Positions 17,101 through 24,696 of a stretch of 64,000 nucleotides of DNA are shown here, one piece after another (position 1 is the first letter of the stretch; every line of letters starts with the position of its first letter). A program made the position numbers and the translations under genes. Where the stretch lies: assembly GCF_042687825.1 (NCBI RefSeq), contig NZ_JBHUQE010000002.1, forward strand, positions 62,001-126,000, written 5' to 3'. This DNA comes from Sedimentitalea sp042687825 (GTDB lineage: Bacteria > Pseudomonadota > Alphaproteobacteria > Rhodobacterales > Rhodobacteraceae). Below the pieces are notes generated by a model. That model had not been told where the DNA came from and ran no database searches. It saw only the letters and a program-made list of their open reading frames with translations.

Positions 17101-19756
17101 GTTCGCCCTCGGGTTCGACCCCGATGGCCAGACGCATCCGCCCCGGGTCGATCCCCAGACAGGCCGAGTTTTGAAACGCGAAACTCATACGGTTTTCCAG
17201 ACCCATGCCGTGGAATATCCACTGCATCTTTTTGCCTTCTGTGCCGCGTCCCTTGCCGGCAAAGGTCACCGGCGTATCGTCCAAGACCACGAATGGCAGC
17301 CCTGCGTCATAGGCCTGCCGTTCGGCGGCCTGATCGGAAATTTCCTCGGGCAAGAAGGAACTGACAAAGCTGGCATTCTTGGCGGCCCGGTCCAGCATCT
17401 GCCGTTCGATGTCGTCCTCATGGGTCAGGAAATGCATGACCAGCTGGTTTTCCTCGCGGTCCATGTGACCTTCGGCGCGCTGCGTTTCTAGGGCATCGGT
17501 CATCACGGTATCCACCGGATCGCCCGTGCCGATGATGGTCAGCCCGCCGGCCATGGTTTTCCCAACGCCCAGAGCGGGATATTTCTGATAGCTCTTGTTC
17601 AGCATGAACATCAGTTTGCCCTGCTCGACGTCGTCTCGAAACAGCTTGACCAGCATGTTCACGTCCTGATCGTCCTCGGACCCGTCCTTTTCGACGGTAA
17701 TGTCGATGATCGCGACCGCAGGCTTGTCGGTCAGCTGGTCGCGGATCGGTGCCATGACCTTTTCGATATGCGCGTACAGCATCTCGACCGTCCAGACCTC
17801 GCCCTCGTCCTTGCGCTTGACCGGGGTCGACGGGTTCAGCGTGCCCAGGATCACGGGCGGCGTGAAGGGCGGTTTCTCGGTTGGGACTACGTCCTTGTCA
17901 CCCTCGCTCCCGACCCGGCTTTCGGCACCGATGACGTTCCGTTCGACCTCGAAATAGGTGGCCCCGAAAGTGCCGGGATGGTCGACCACGTTCACCTTGT
18001 TTGACCCGGTCAGCGCATAGGCGGATTCGATGGCCATCGACATCGCCCCCATGCCGCTGGAGGTCATGAAAGTCTCGCAGGACACGTCTTTCAGGTCCTT
18101 GATCACGGGAATGCGTTTTTCCGAGATCTTCTTGGTGGCCTCGTGAAAGTCCTTTTCCTTGTAGGGTTTGGTGATCGCCAGCACCAGATAGACCTCGTCG
18201 GCCAGCAGATCGAAGAACCGCGAAAACCGGGGGGCGTCCTCGGTATAGGTGGACAACATGTCCATCAGCCGGTCGATCTTGGCCAGGGCCGAGCCCAGCA
18301 CCGCATTCTGTTTCAGGTGATCCGGCGCCTTGGCCAGCGCAGCGGCGGCGCCGGATTCTGCGTCGTATCCGGGGCAGGTCTTGGCCAGCGCGTCGCGCAG
18401 ACCCGTGACCATGTTGGCCGCCGCCTTGGCCGGCTGTGCCATCGGGTGATCCCCGGGAATGGCGGCCAGCATGCGGCAGGCAGAATTGTCGGCCATGCCG
18501 GTCAGAGCCGAACCGTTATCCAGTTCCGGGTCCATCGGCCCTTTGGTCAGCAGGTCCGCGCTGTCCGGATACTTGGCGCGCAGAACGTCATTGTTGCTGG
18601 GAATCGCGCCGGTGCCGTCCAGCAGACGGGTTTGAAAGTTCTCGGCGTCCTTGTCGCTGAGGTCGGCCTTGTCCATGATCAGCGCCAGCACCCCCGGCGC
18701 CAGTTCGACGAGTTCGCGAAAATAGGTTGGCTTGAACTCGACTGCCGGGTCCTTGTCGGGGTTCGGGTCTTTCCAGGTCGGGCCATAGATGCTGTTCAGC
18801 CGCTTGACCACGGACTTGGAGGAGACAAAGAACACGGACTTGGAATCAAAGGGCGGGTAATCCTTGTCCTTTGGCACCAGTTTCATGTCCTCGGTGGCTT
18901 TAACGAGTTTTTCCTGGTTCGCCGCCAGTTTCCCTCGCGCGATCTCCAGCAACTGCTCGGGGGTCTTGGGGGGCTTGCTCTTTTTCTTCTTTTGCTGGGC
19001 CTTCTTGCCGCCGGTTTCCGGTGCCGTCACCACTGGTTCGGTGTCGCTGACATCGGATTCGCTGCCCGGTTTGGTCGGTGCCTTCTTGGCTTCCTGGATC
19101 TGCCGTTCAAGCGCCAAGATCTCTTCTTTGGTGCTGGCGACGATGTCCGTGTATCTGGCGAAGTCCTTCTTGGTCTGGGCATGTGCCTGGCATTTTTCGT
19201 CATAGAGGTTCTTGAGGTCGGTCTTGTATTGCCCGGATGTATCTCCGCGCTGATAGGCGGCGTTATAGGGGTTGTACAGGCGCAGGCCGGCATGCGGGTC
19301 ATCCGCCTTCAATTCATCCCGGTCGGCGATGGTGCGCATCGCAAAGGCTTCGATCAGCAGATGGGATGACTTGTTTTTCTTGCCCTTTGGCTTGCCAAAG
19401 ATCAGCTCTGTCAGCTCTGCCTGACGTTCCACCGAATAGAACGCGCGGGTGACCTGATCGCGCGTGGCGCTGGCATCGGCGGCGCGCCGGTCGCGGACAC
19501 GGTTCTGGATCGATTGTGCCAGCGGTGCCGACATCGGATCGTATTTCAGCGCGTCGATCTGGTCTGCCTTGGCGCGCAGTTTGGCGACGCGGGCGAGATC
19601 CTCTTCGGTCTCGGCAGTCTTTGCGTCCTCGTCGGCCATGGCACGCAGCATCGCCGACGGATCGCCCATGGTTTTGAGCTTGCCGCCCGGTCGCACCGCC
19701 AGATCGTCATAGCCCCACAGGCGTTTCCAGGCTCGAATTTTTTCCAGATCGCGCAT
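14150..19756 (-). CDS. Giant protein of unknown function with a Cys/Met-metabolism-type PLP-enzyme-like domain
   Basis: I do not recognise this 1868-residue protein as a whole. The start is taken as ATG 19756, preceded by GCGAGG; a GTG at 19786 is possible. The N-terminal 550 residues are charged and helical, with a lysine-rich stretch (KKAQQKKKKSKPPK). Residues about 555-900 look like a fold-type-I PLP enzyme close to cystathionine gamma-synthase. They show SSGMGAMSMAI (566-576, phosphate/PLP ring side), an IIDIT aspartate (D685), SYQKYPALG with candidate Schiff-base lysine K725, and MRLAIGVEP with R875 where that family binds the substrate carboxylate. The C-terminal half is helical with repeats around W1246 and W1339, and ends in degenerate KPEAE repeats. 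No signal peptide or membrane segment is visible. It is divergent from the 19977 gene. Confidence 0.6.
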   Translation of the reverse strand: MRDLEKIRAWKRLWGYDDLAVRPGGKLKTMGDPSAMLRAMADEDAKTAETEEDLARVAKLRAKADQIDALKYDPMSAPLAQSIQNRVRDRRAADASATRDQVTRAFYSVERQAELTELIFGKPKGKKNKSSHLLIEAFAMRTIADRDELKADDPHAGLRLYNPYNAAYQRGDTSGQYKTDLKNLYDEKCQAHAQTKKDFARYTDIVASTKEEILALERQIQEAKKAPTKPGSESDVSDTEPVVTAPETGGKKAQQKKKKSKPPKTPEQLLEIARGKLAANQEKLVKATEDMKLVPKDKDYPPFDSKSVFFVSSKSVVKRLNSIYGPTWKDPNPDKDPAVEFKPTYFRELVELAPGVLALIMDKADLSDKDAENFQTRLLDGTGAIPSNNDVLRAKYPDSADLLTKGPMDPELDNGSALTGMADNSACRMLAAIPGDHPMAQPAKAAANMVTGLRDALAKTCPGYDAESGAAAALAKAPDHLKQNAVLGSALAKIDRLMDMLSTYTEDAPRFSRFFDLLADEVYLVLAITKPYKEKDFHEATKKISEKRIPVIKDLKDVSCETFMTSSGMGAMSMAIESAYALTGSNKVNVVDHPGTFGATYFEVERNVIGAESRVGSEGDKDVVPTEKPPFTPPVILGTLNPSTPVKRKDEGEVWTVEMLYAHIEKVMAPIRDQLTDKPAVAIIDITVEKDGSEDDQDVNMLVKLFRDDVEQGKLMFMLNKSYQKYPALGVGKTMAGGLTIIGTGDPVDTVMTDALETQRAEGHMDREENQLVMHFLTHEDDIERQMLDRAAKNASFVSSFLPEEISDQAAERQAYDAGLPFVVLDDTPVTFAGKGRGTEGKKMQWIFHGMGLENRMSFAFQNSACLGIDPGRMRLAIGVEPEGELMEKMYSTVRLAALTRPETEEEVPGKDGKEATKVKKPAPDLVTPKVLTDMASEAIAIAGKALHETVFSGLDEDALSTPADLGAVEELRAERQKITQLAACAQHAGTAGSGLPTDALKVYPEDPNDQDRWRNLAVQQLEIHADRFTSLPFIERDENGDVVIPFEQALWLEESAINEAAKKKDYTGDRDAEIAAVYDEKHVADVIAAQRKELDEKIQAKLAELNADLTNEQNDRKRQALADGLKILPEDSALRVDIQMALNKFDENPDVSKELDALAKEARARATEAERKLAEANGVALTGLTIGETGEWELAAEAIKDIKPPTTPEMVLAGKIRALRTGLDDKDADLRGAVCTEDMAANNGWRETTVGRLLKAGLLKPADILRGGPDAMIIKPSDTELQAKLAEIAKVPTDQMKLIAAMRTDTIQDKAHDLSTTRIPKDPTQTDLNLPDTGDDVWRRTAAQQLIKAGLLKEYNFKKPDAELDGALRKGLEQLKAQQLEQRRSDALQLIPAAERGTVSALPPAKLDAALAKAVGEAKAAWFKEAQENLQGQLPEAEMKEFLQSIEEATQKRQKSTQEAAEKLLSESGGSEVEDTRPLAEKLTDLEETIARSEGKGRFDKLQQIGRLKTRIQAVESGAVAADMTRMKLAELEEANSLRTKVRAGWDGPVPDSLPPEAAHLPNAVASCALMLAIGFKREPGDTKTDPPADAEFNALMDPLMECGLDQVSPECRERLLVHRADAAIRSLSDDPEAGLAKLDDCIAAMPYLEGVADVVNNPELFHAIEQGLTPEKVAKIVAMVTQRLDITAHIDLLEQLFAMKDKDSANKVAKAAAQEAIRRLSRFNDIYRKENRDYYLGKAAKVEQAIAAEKEKKAKPEAEELDVKPEAEDLPKKTSAEDKPVKQEEDVKPEASQAKEKPLDQDARARERLPPSAAPLAPGTLQQTTAGPADVKPPAGIPGMSYRDGGKLFDRAKDLLSKNEIPHQLK

Positions 19757-19976
19757 CAGGACCTCGCCTTTGCCGAAAGTCGACACCGATCACTGTACCA
19801 GTCGCTGACTGATTTGAAACACCGCCGGCTTTGCTCATGTCAAATTCTTCGTGCGCCTGTCGGCATGCCCGGGACGGTTGAAATGATCAGGATCTGCCGT
19901 TTAGATATGGGTGTTGCTTTGTTTCCGCAGGCGGTCGGGCCGGGGCAATCCAATTCGCGACAATGGTGGATCACGC

Positions 19977-20717
19977 ATGTCATTGACAGAGACCCAGGCG
20001 ACGTTTCTGACCACCTTCCTGGGGGTGCGCTGGCCGCCCGAGGGCGCCCCTGCCGGTGACCAGGATGGTGTCGCGCTGTCCGAATATGCCGGAACCATCG
20101 GCAGCGACATCGCCGGGCTGAGCGCCGCCAGCGATGCCGAACGGGCGCGGTTGCAGGCGGGGCTGGACGCTGGCAGGGCGGCCGCAAAAGCGGGCGACAC
20201 GGCGCGCGCCATGCAGTTCTATGACGCCTGCAGCAAGGAAATCGCCCGCATTCAGACCGCCGCCCGTACCGAAAAGGCGGCGGCCGAGATCCCCGAGGGG
20301 CTGGTGGCCAGGATGGCCGGCGCAATCGAACTGGCGCAAAGCCGATGGCAGACCGAACGGATGCGCTCGATCGACGGGCTGTCGGCGCTGACCGCGCGGC
20401 TGAAGTCGGAAGACGACCCGCAACTGCGCGACATCGCGGCGACCATCGACAGGCTGATCAACGATATCCCGGATGCGTTGAATGCGGCCCTGGATGGGGT
20501 CGCGCGGGCGCTGGAGGCCGGCAATCTCGATGCTGCGGTGCAGGCGACCGATCAGGTCAACACCGAAATCGACGCCGGGACCGCATTCCTCAAGGATAAT
20601 CTGGCAGCGCTGGGGAATTGCGAGGTCAATCCGTTTGACATCCCTGTGGACATCATCGGACCCGTCGGCGACGCGTTGAAGACCGTCAGGTCAAGCGTCG
20701 CGACGATTCGGCGCTGA
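19977..20717 (+). CDS. Helical protein of unknown function, divergent from the giant gene
   Basis: Family not recognised. The 246-residue product starts MSLTETQATFLTTFLGV and is then almost entirely predicted alpha-helix rich in alanine, glutamate and arginine, with no signal peptide or membrane span. A tetratricopeptide-like stretch (AAKAGDTARAMQFYDACSKE) and a later VARALEAGNLDAAVQATDQV suggest helical-hairpin packing. The only weak ribosome site is GGTGGA about 8 bases before the ATG. It is divergent from the giant gene across 220 bases, which suggests shared control and possibly shared function, but nothing in the sequence names the role. Confidence 0.55.
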   Translation: MSLTETQATFLTTFLGVRWPPEGAPAGDQDGVALSEYAGTIGSDIAGLSAASDAERARLQAGLDAGRAAAKAGDTARAMQFYDACSKEIARIQTAARTEKAAAEIPEGLVARMAGAIELAQSRWQTERMRSIDGLSALTARLKSEDDPQLRDIAATIDRLINDIPDALNAALDGVARALEAGNLDAAVQATDQVNTEIDAGTAFLKDNLAALGNCEVNPFDIPVDIIGPVGDALKTVRSSVATIRR

Positions 20718-21028
20718 GACGGTCTGTCCGGTCCGGCGGACAGGGATGAGCGGGGCAGGGCGCAAGGGCGCCCGGGCGGGGCAAGCCCATGATCGGGCAC
20801 ATCGGCGGCGGCCCGCGATTCACCGGATCAACCGGTCGCACCAAGTTCGCCCCCGGCATCCGCCCTTCGCGTTTCGCGGGGCATTCCGGGGTTTCAAACA
20901 ACCCTGTCGGGCATCGTGACGTGCCTGGCAGCAACCTGCGTCAATTCCGCGTCCGGTTGTCCGCATTCTGCGCTTGGATTGCGCGTATACCGTCGTATAC
21001 TTCGTCTCGTTTCAACAGGGAGGCGGAT
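20718..21028. other. Upstream region of the 2-oxoacid oxidoreductase operon
   Basis: A 311-base gap. CTGTCCG and CGGACAG at 20723-20742 form a 7-bp hairpin just after the stop of the helical protein gene, without a T-run. The frame of the next gene is open through most of this region, but the residues are not protein-like (many Arg/Pro/Ser, no homologous start). The promoter and operator described separately lie at its right end. Confidence 0.5.
20974..21001 (+). promoter_or_regulatory. Probable sigma-70 promoter with overlapping GTATAC tandem site
   Basis: TTGGAT at 20974-20979 and TATACT at 20996-21001 are separated by 16 bases. Two copies of the self-complementary GTATAC (20985-20990 and 20995-21000) are spaced by 4 bases and cover the -10 element. 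This is the arrangement expected of a repressor site, and GT-N2-AC cores are common for GntR-family regulators. The start codon lies 28 bases downstream. No regulator gene is adjacent. Confidence 0.5.
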
Positions 21029-22819
21029 TTGAAACCGACCAATGCCGGGGATCCGGAGTATTTTCACAGAGTTGTCGATTGCCAGTATGCCTGTCCCGCG
21101 CACACCCCTGTGCCGCAATATATCCGTCTGATCGCGCAACAGAGATACAGCGAAGCCTATCTGCTGAACTGGGAAAGCAACGTCTTTCCCGGCGTGCTGG
21201 GGCGCACCTGCGACCGGCCCTGCGAGCCGGCCTGCCGCCGTGGCCGGGTCGAAGAGGAACCGGTGGCGATCTGCCGCCTGAAACGGGTTGCCGCGGATTT
21301 CAAGGACGACATCACCGCGCGCCTGCCCAAGGCCGGGCCGCGCAACGGTAAAAAGATCGCACTGATCGGTGGCGGGCCGGCCTCGTTGACCGTGGCCCGC
21401 GACCTGGCGCCGCTGGGATACGAGATGCATCTGTTCGATGCCCAGGCCAAGGGCGGCGGGTTCATGCGCAGCGAAATCCCCTCGTTCCGGCTGCCCGAAA
21501 GCGTTCTGGACGAAGAGATCGGCTATATCCTCGACATGGGGATCACGGCGCAGTTTGACACCTATGTCGACAGCATGGCCGCGATCCTGGCCCGCGACTA
21601 TGACGCGGTGTTTGTCGGCAGCGGCGCGCCGCGGGGCCGCGACTTGCCGGATCTGCCGGGCCGCGTCGAGGCGGATGCAAACATCCATATCGGGCTGGAC
21701 TGGCTGTCCAATGTCGCCTTTGAACATGTCCACGGCATCGGCGAACGGGTGATCGTGCTGGGCGGCGGCAATACCGCCATGGATTGTTGCCGCACCTCGC
21801 TGCGGGTGGGCGGGCAGGACGTCAAGGTGATCGTCCGCAGCCCCTATGAGGACATGAAGGCCTCGCCCTGGGAAAAAGAGGATGCGGTGCACGAGGGCAT
21901 CCCGATCATCGACAATCATGTGCCCCAGGAATTCGTGATCAAGGACGGCAAGCTGGCCGGCATGATGTTTCAGCCGGTTCAGGCGGTCTATGACAAGGCC
22001 GGCCGCCGCGATCTGGTGCCGACCGGCGATGCGCCGGTGTTCTATCCGTGCGACGACGTGCTGATCGCCATCGGGCAGGAAAACGCCTTTCCGTGGATCG
22101 AACCCGCGACCGGCATCAGTTTCACCAGCCGCGGCCTGCCGGTTCTGGACAAGGTGACGCTGCAATCGACGCGACCGGACGTGTTCTTTGGCGGCGATGC
22201 GGCGTTCGGCCCGGAAAACATCATCACCGCCGTGGCCCAGGGTCATCAGGCGGCGGTGTCCATCGACCTTTACTGCAGCGGGCGCGCGCTGGATGACCGG
22301 CCGCCGCCGATGGTCAACCTGGTCAGCACCAAGATGGGCATTCACGAATGGAGCTACGACAGCGCCCCGACCGAGGACAAGCGCCTGACGGTACCGCTGG
22401 CCGATCTGGAACAGGCGCTGGACAATCGCAAGCTCGAGGTCGAGCTGGGCTTTGACGTCGAGGCCGCTTTCGTCGAGGCCGAGCGCTGTCTGAACTGCGA
22501 CGTACAGACGGTATTCACACCCGGCAATTGCATCGAATGCGACGCCTGCGCCGATATCTGCCCGACCAGTTGTATCAATTTCACCCGCAACGGACCCGAG
22601 CCCGACCTGCGCGCCCGCCTGGCGGTGCCGGCGGCCAATACCGAACAGGCGCTGTATGTTTCGGACACGCTGGAAACCGGCAAGGTGATGGTCAAGGACG
22701 AGGATGTCTGCCTGCATTGCGGCCTGTGCGCCGAACGCTGCCCGACCGCGGCCTGGGACATGATGCAATTCGACTATTCCGTGACCAAAGCCACCCCGGA
22801 CCTGATGGAGGCCGAATGA
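21029..22819 (+). CDS. FAD/NAD(P)-binding, 8Fe-8S subunit of 2-oxoacid oxidoreductase (GltD/KorQ-like)
   Basis: Flavoprotein that most likely passes electrons between NAD(P) and the partner 2-oxoacid oxidoreductase. It has 596 residues from a TTG at 21029, preceded by AGGGAGG. The N-terminus has a GltD-type cysteine set (CQYACPAH, CDRPCEPACRRG). Then follow FAD- and NAD(P)H-binding Rossmann motifs (IALIGGGPASLTVA and VIVLGGGNTAMDC). Two 4Fe-4S motifs lie at the C-terminus, beginning at C501 (CIECDACADICPTSC) and C561 (CLHCGLCAERCP). Its stop overlaps the next start (ATGA). Comparable three-subunit enzymes are the NADP-linked 2-oxoglutarate oxidoreductases (KorABC/KorABQ) of Azoarcus and Thauera. 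Confidence 0.85.
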   Translation: MKPTNAGDPEYFHRVVDCQYACPAHTPVPQYIRLIAQQRYSEAYLLNWESNVFPGVLGRTCDRPCEPACRRGRVEEEPVAICRLKRVAADFKDDITARLPKAGPRNGKKIALIGGGPASLTVARDLAPLGYEMHLFDAQAKGGGFMRSEIPSFRLPESVLDEEIGYILDMGITAQFDTYVDSMAAILARDYDAVFVGSGAPRGRDLPDLPGRVEADANIHIGLDWLSNVAFEHVHGIGERVIVLGGGNTAMDCCRTSLRVGGQDVKVIVRSPYEDMKASPWEKEDAVHEGIPIIDNHVPQEFVIKDGKLAGMMFQPVQAVYDKAGRRDLVPTGDAPVFYPCDDVLIAIGQENAFPWIEPATGISFTSRGLPVLDKVTLQSTRPDVFFGGDAAFGPENIITAVAQGHQAAVSIDLYCSGRALDDRPPPMVNLVSTKMGIHEWSYDSAPTEDKRLTVPLADLEQALDNRKLEVELGFDVEAAFVEAERCLNCDVQTVFTPGNCIECDACADICPTSCINFTRNGPEPDLRARLAVPAANTEQALYVSDTLETGKVMVKDEDVCLHCGLCAERCPTAAWDMMQFDYSVTKATPDLMEAE

Positions 22820-24696
22820 AACCGATCCAAGGCACAAACGATTTCGTGGTCAAGTTCGCCAATGTGAACGGCAGCGGATCGGCCAGCGCCAACAGCCTGT
22901 TCGCCAAGGCGATCTTTCGCATGGGCATCCCGGTCAGCCCGCGCAACATCTTTCCCTCCAACATCCAGGGCCTGCCGACCTGGTACGAGGTGCGAGTCAG
23001 TTCGCAGGGCTATCTGGGGCGCCGGGGCGGGGTGGATGTCATGGTCTGCGTCAATCCCCAGAGCATGGCCGACGACATCGCCAGCGTCGAGCCCGGCGGC
23101 TATTTCATCTATGACAGCACCAAGCCGCTGGATCCGCATCTGCAGCGCGAGGGCATCCATTTCATGGGCATGCCGTTCACCGAGATGTGCATGCGCGAAT
23201 ACAGCTCGCCGCGGCTGCAGCAACTGCTCAAGAACATGGTCTATGTCGGCGCGCTGTCGGCCCTGCTGAACATTGATTTCTCGATTCTCAAAGGCTTGCT
23301 GAACAGCCAGTTCAAGGGCAAGGAAAAGCTGATCTCGTCGAACCTGCACGCGCTGGAGATGGGCTATCAATACGCCAAGGACCATTTCGACTGTCCGCTG
23401 CCCGTGCGGCTGGAAAAGGGCGGCAATATCGCGCCGCATATCCTGGAATTCGACCATATCCTGATGAGCGGCAACACCGCGACGGCGCTGGGGGCGATCT
23501 ATGGCGGCGCCACCGTGGCCGCCTGGTATCCGATCACGCCCTCGACCTCGGTCGTGGACGCCTTTGCCAAATATGCCGAGCGCATGCGCATCGATCCGGG
23601 CAGCGGCAAAAAGAATTTTGCCGTGGTTCAGGCCGAGGACGAACTGGCGGCGATGGGCATGGTCATCGGCGCCAGCTGGAACGGCGCGCGGGCCTTTACC
23701 GCCACTTCGGGGCCGGGCCTGTCGCTGATGAGCGAGTTTCTGGGGCTGGCCTATTTCGCGGAAATCCCGGTGGTGCTGGTCGATGTGCAGCGCTCGGGGC
23801 CCTCGACCGGCATGCCGACCCGCAGCCAGCAATCCGACGTTCTGGCCGCTGCCTATGCCAGCCATGGCGACACCAAGCAGGTGTTGCTGTTCCCGGCCAC
23901 GCCGCGGGAATGTTTCGACATGACGGTCAAGGCCTTTGATCTGGCCGAGCAGTTGCAAACCCCGGTCATCATGATGTCCGATCTGGACCTGGGCATGAAC
24001 GACTGGATGTCGCCGCCGCTGGAATGGGACGACAATTACGCCATGGATCGCGGCAAGGTTCTGGACGGCGCGGGGCTGGACGCGGTCGAGACCTGGGGCC
24101 GGTATCTGGATGTCGACGGCGACGGCATCTGCTATCGCACCCTGCCGGGCGCGCATCCGTCCAAGGGCGCCTATTTCACCCGGGGTTCGTCCAAATCGGA
24201 AATGGCCGTCTACAGCGAGCGCGGCGAAGACTATGTGCAGAATGTCGATCGCCTGCTGCGCAAGTTCGAAACCGCCAAGCAATACGTGCCGCGGCCAAAG
24301 ACCAAGGACGCGCCCGAGATCGCCAAACCGGCCACCGAACTCAAGTTGGGGGCGATGTTCTTTGGCACCAGCGCCTCGCCCAGCTATGAGGCGGTCGAGA
24401 TGCTGGCCGCCGAAGGCCACGCGATCGATACGTTGCGCATTCGCGCCTTTCCGTTCCACCAGAGCCTGGACGAATTCATACAGGCCCATGATCTGGTCTT
24501 TGTGATCGAACAGAACCGCGACGGCCAGATGCGCCGGCTGATCATCAACGAATGCGAGATTCCGCCGGGCAAGCTGGCGCCGGTGCTGAACTATAGCGGC
24601 ATGCCGATCACCGCCCGCCACATTGCCGCGAAAATCCGCGAAACCCTGAACACGGCGCAGGGCAATGTCATTCCCCTGCACCCGGAGACGGCCTGA
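22816..24696 (+). CDS. korA: 2-oxoacid:acceptor oxidoreductase, fused gamma-alpha subunit
   Basis: Part of a CoA-acylating 2-oxoacid oxidoreductase. The 626-residue protein joins an N-terminal gamma domain (VNGSGSASANSLFAKAIFRMG, GYLGRRGGVDVMVCVNP; residues 1-190) to an alpha domain from about residue 215. The alpha domain has AAWYPITPSTSVVDAF, VVQAEDELAAMGMVIGASW, TATSGPGLSLMSEFLGLA and QRSGPSTGMPTRSQQSD, all typical of the KorA class. A gamma-alpha fusion of this kind is usual for 2-oxoglutarate enzymes, but 2-ketoisovalerate or pyruvate enzymes share the motifs, so the substrate is inferred. It overlaps the flavoprotein gene by 4 bases and korB by 1. Confidence 0.88.
   Translation: MKPIQGTNDFVVKFANVNGSGSASANSLFAKAIFRMGIPVSPRNIFPSNIQGLPTWYEVRVSSQGYLGRRGGVDVMVCVNPQSMADDIASVEPGGYFIYDSTKPLDPHLQREGIHFMGMPFTEMCMREYSSPRLQQLLKNMVYVGALSALLNIDFSILKGLLNSQFKGKEKLISSNLHALEMGYQYAKDHFDCPLPVRLEKGGNIAPHILEFDHILMSGNTATALGAIYGGATVAAWYPITPSTSVVDAFAKYAERMRIDPGSGKKNFAVVQAEDELAAMGMVIGASWNGARAFTATSGPGLSLMSEFLGLAYFAEIPVVLVDVQRSGPSTGMPTRSQQSDVLAAAYASHGDTKQVLLFPATPRECFDMTVKAFDLAEQLQTPVIMMSDLDLGMNDWMSPPLEWDDNYAMDRGKVLDGAGLDAVETWGRYLDVDGDGICYRTLPGAHPSKGAYFTRGSSKSEMAVYSERGEDYVQNVDRLLRKFETAKQYVPRPKTKDAPEIAKPATELKLGAMFFGTSASPSYEAVEMLAAEGHAIDTLRIRAFPFHQSLDEFIQAHDLVFVIEQNRDGQMRRLIINECEIPPGKLAPVLNYSGMPITARHIAAKIRETLNTAQGNVIPLHPETA

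Noticed and set aside
20894..24681. Two long minus-strand open frames opposite the 2-oxoacid oxidoreductase operon
   Set aside because: They lie exactly opposite three well-supported genes and show no motif.
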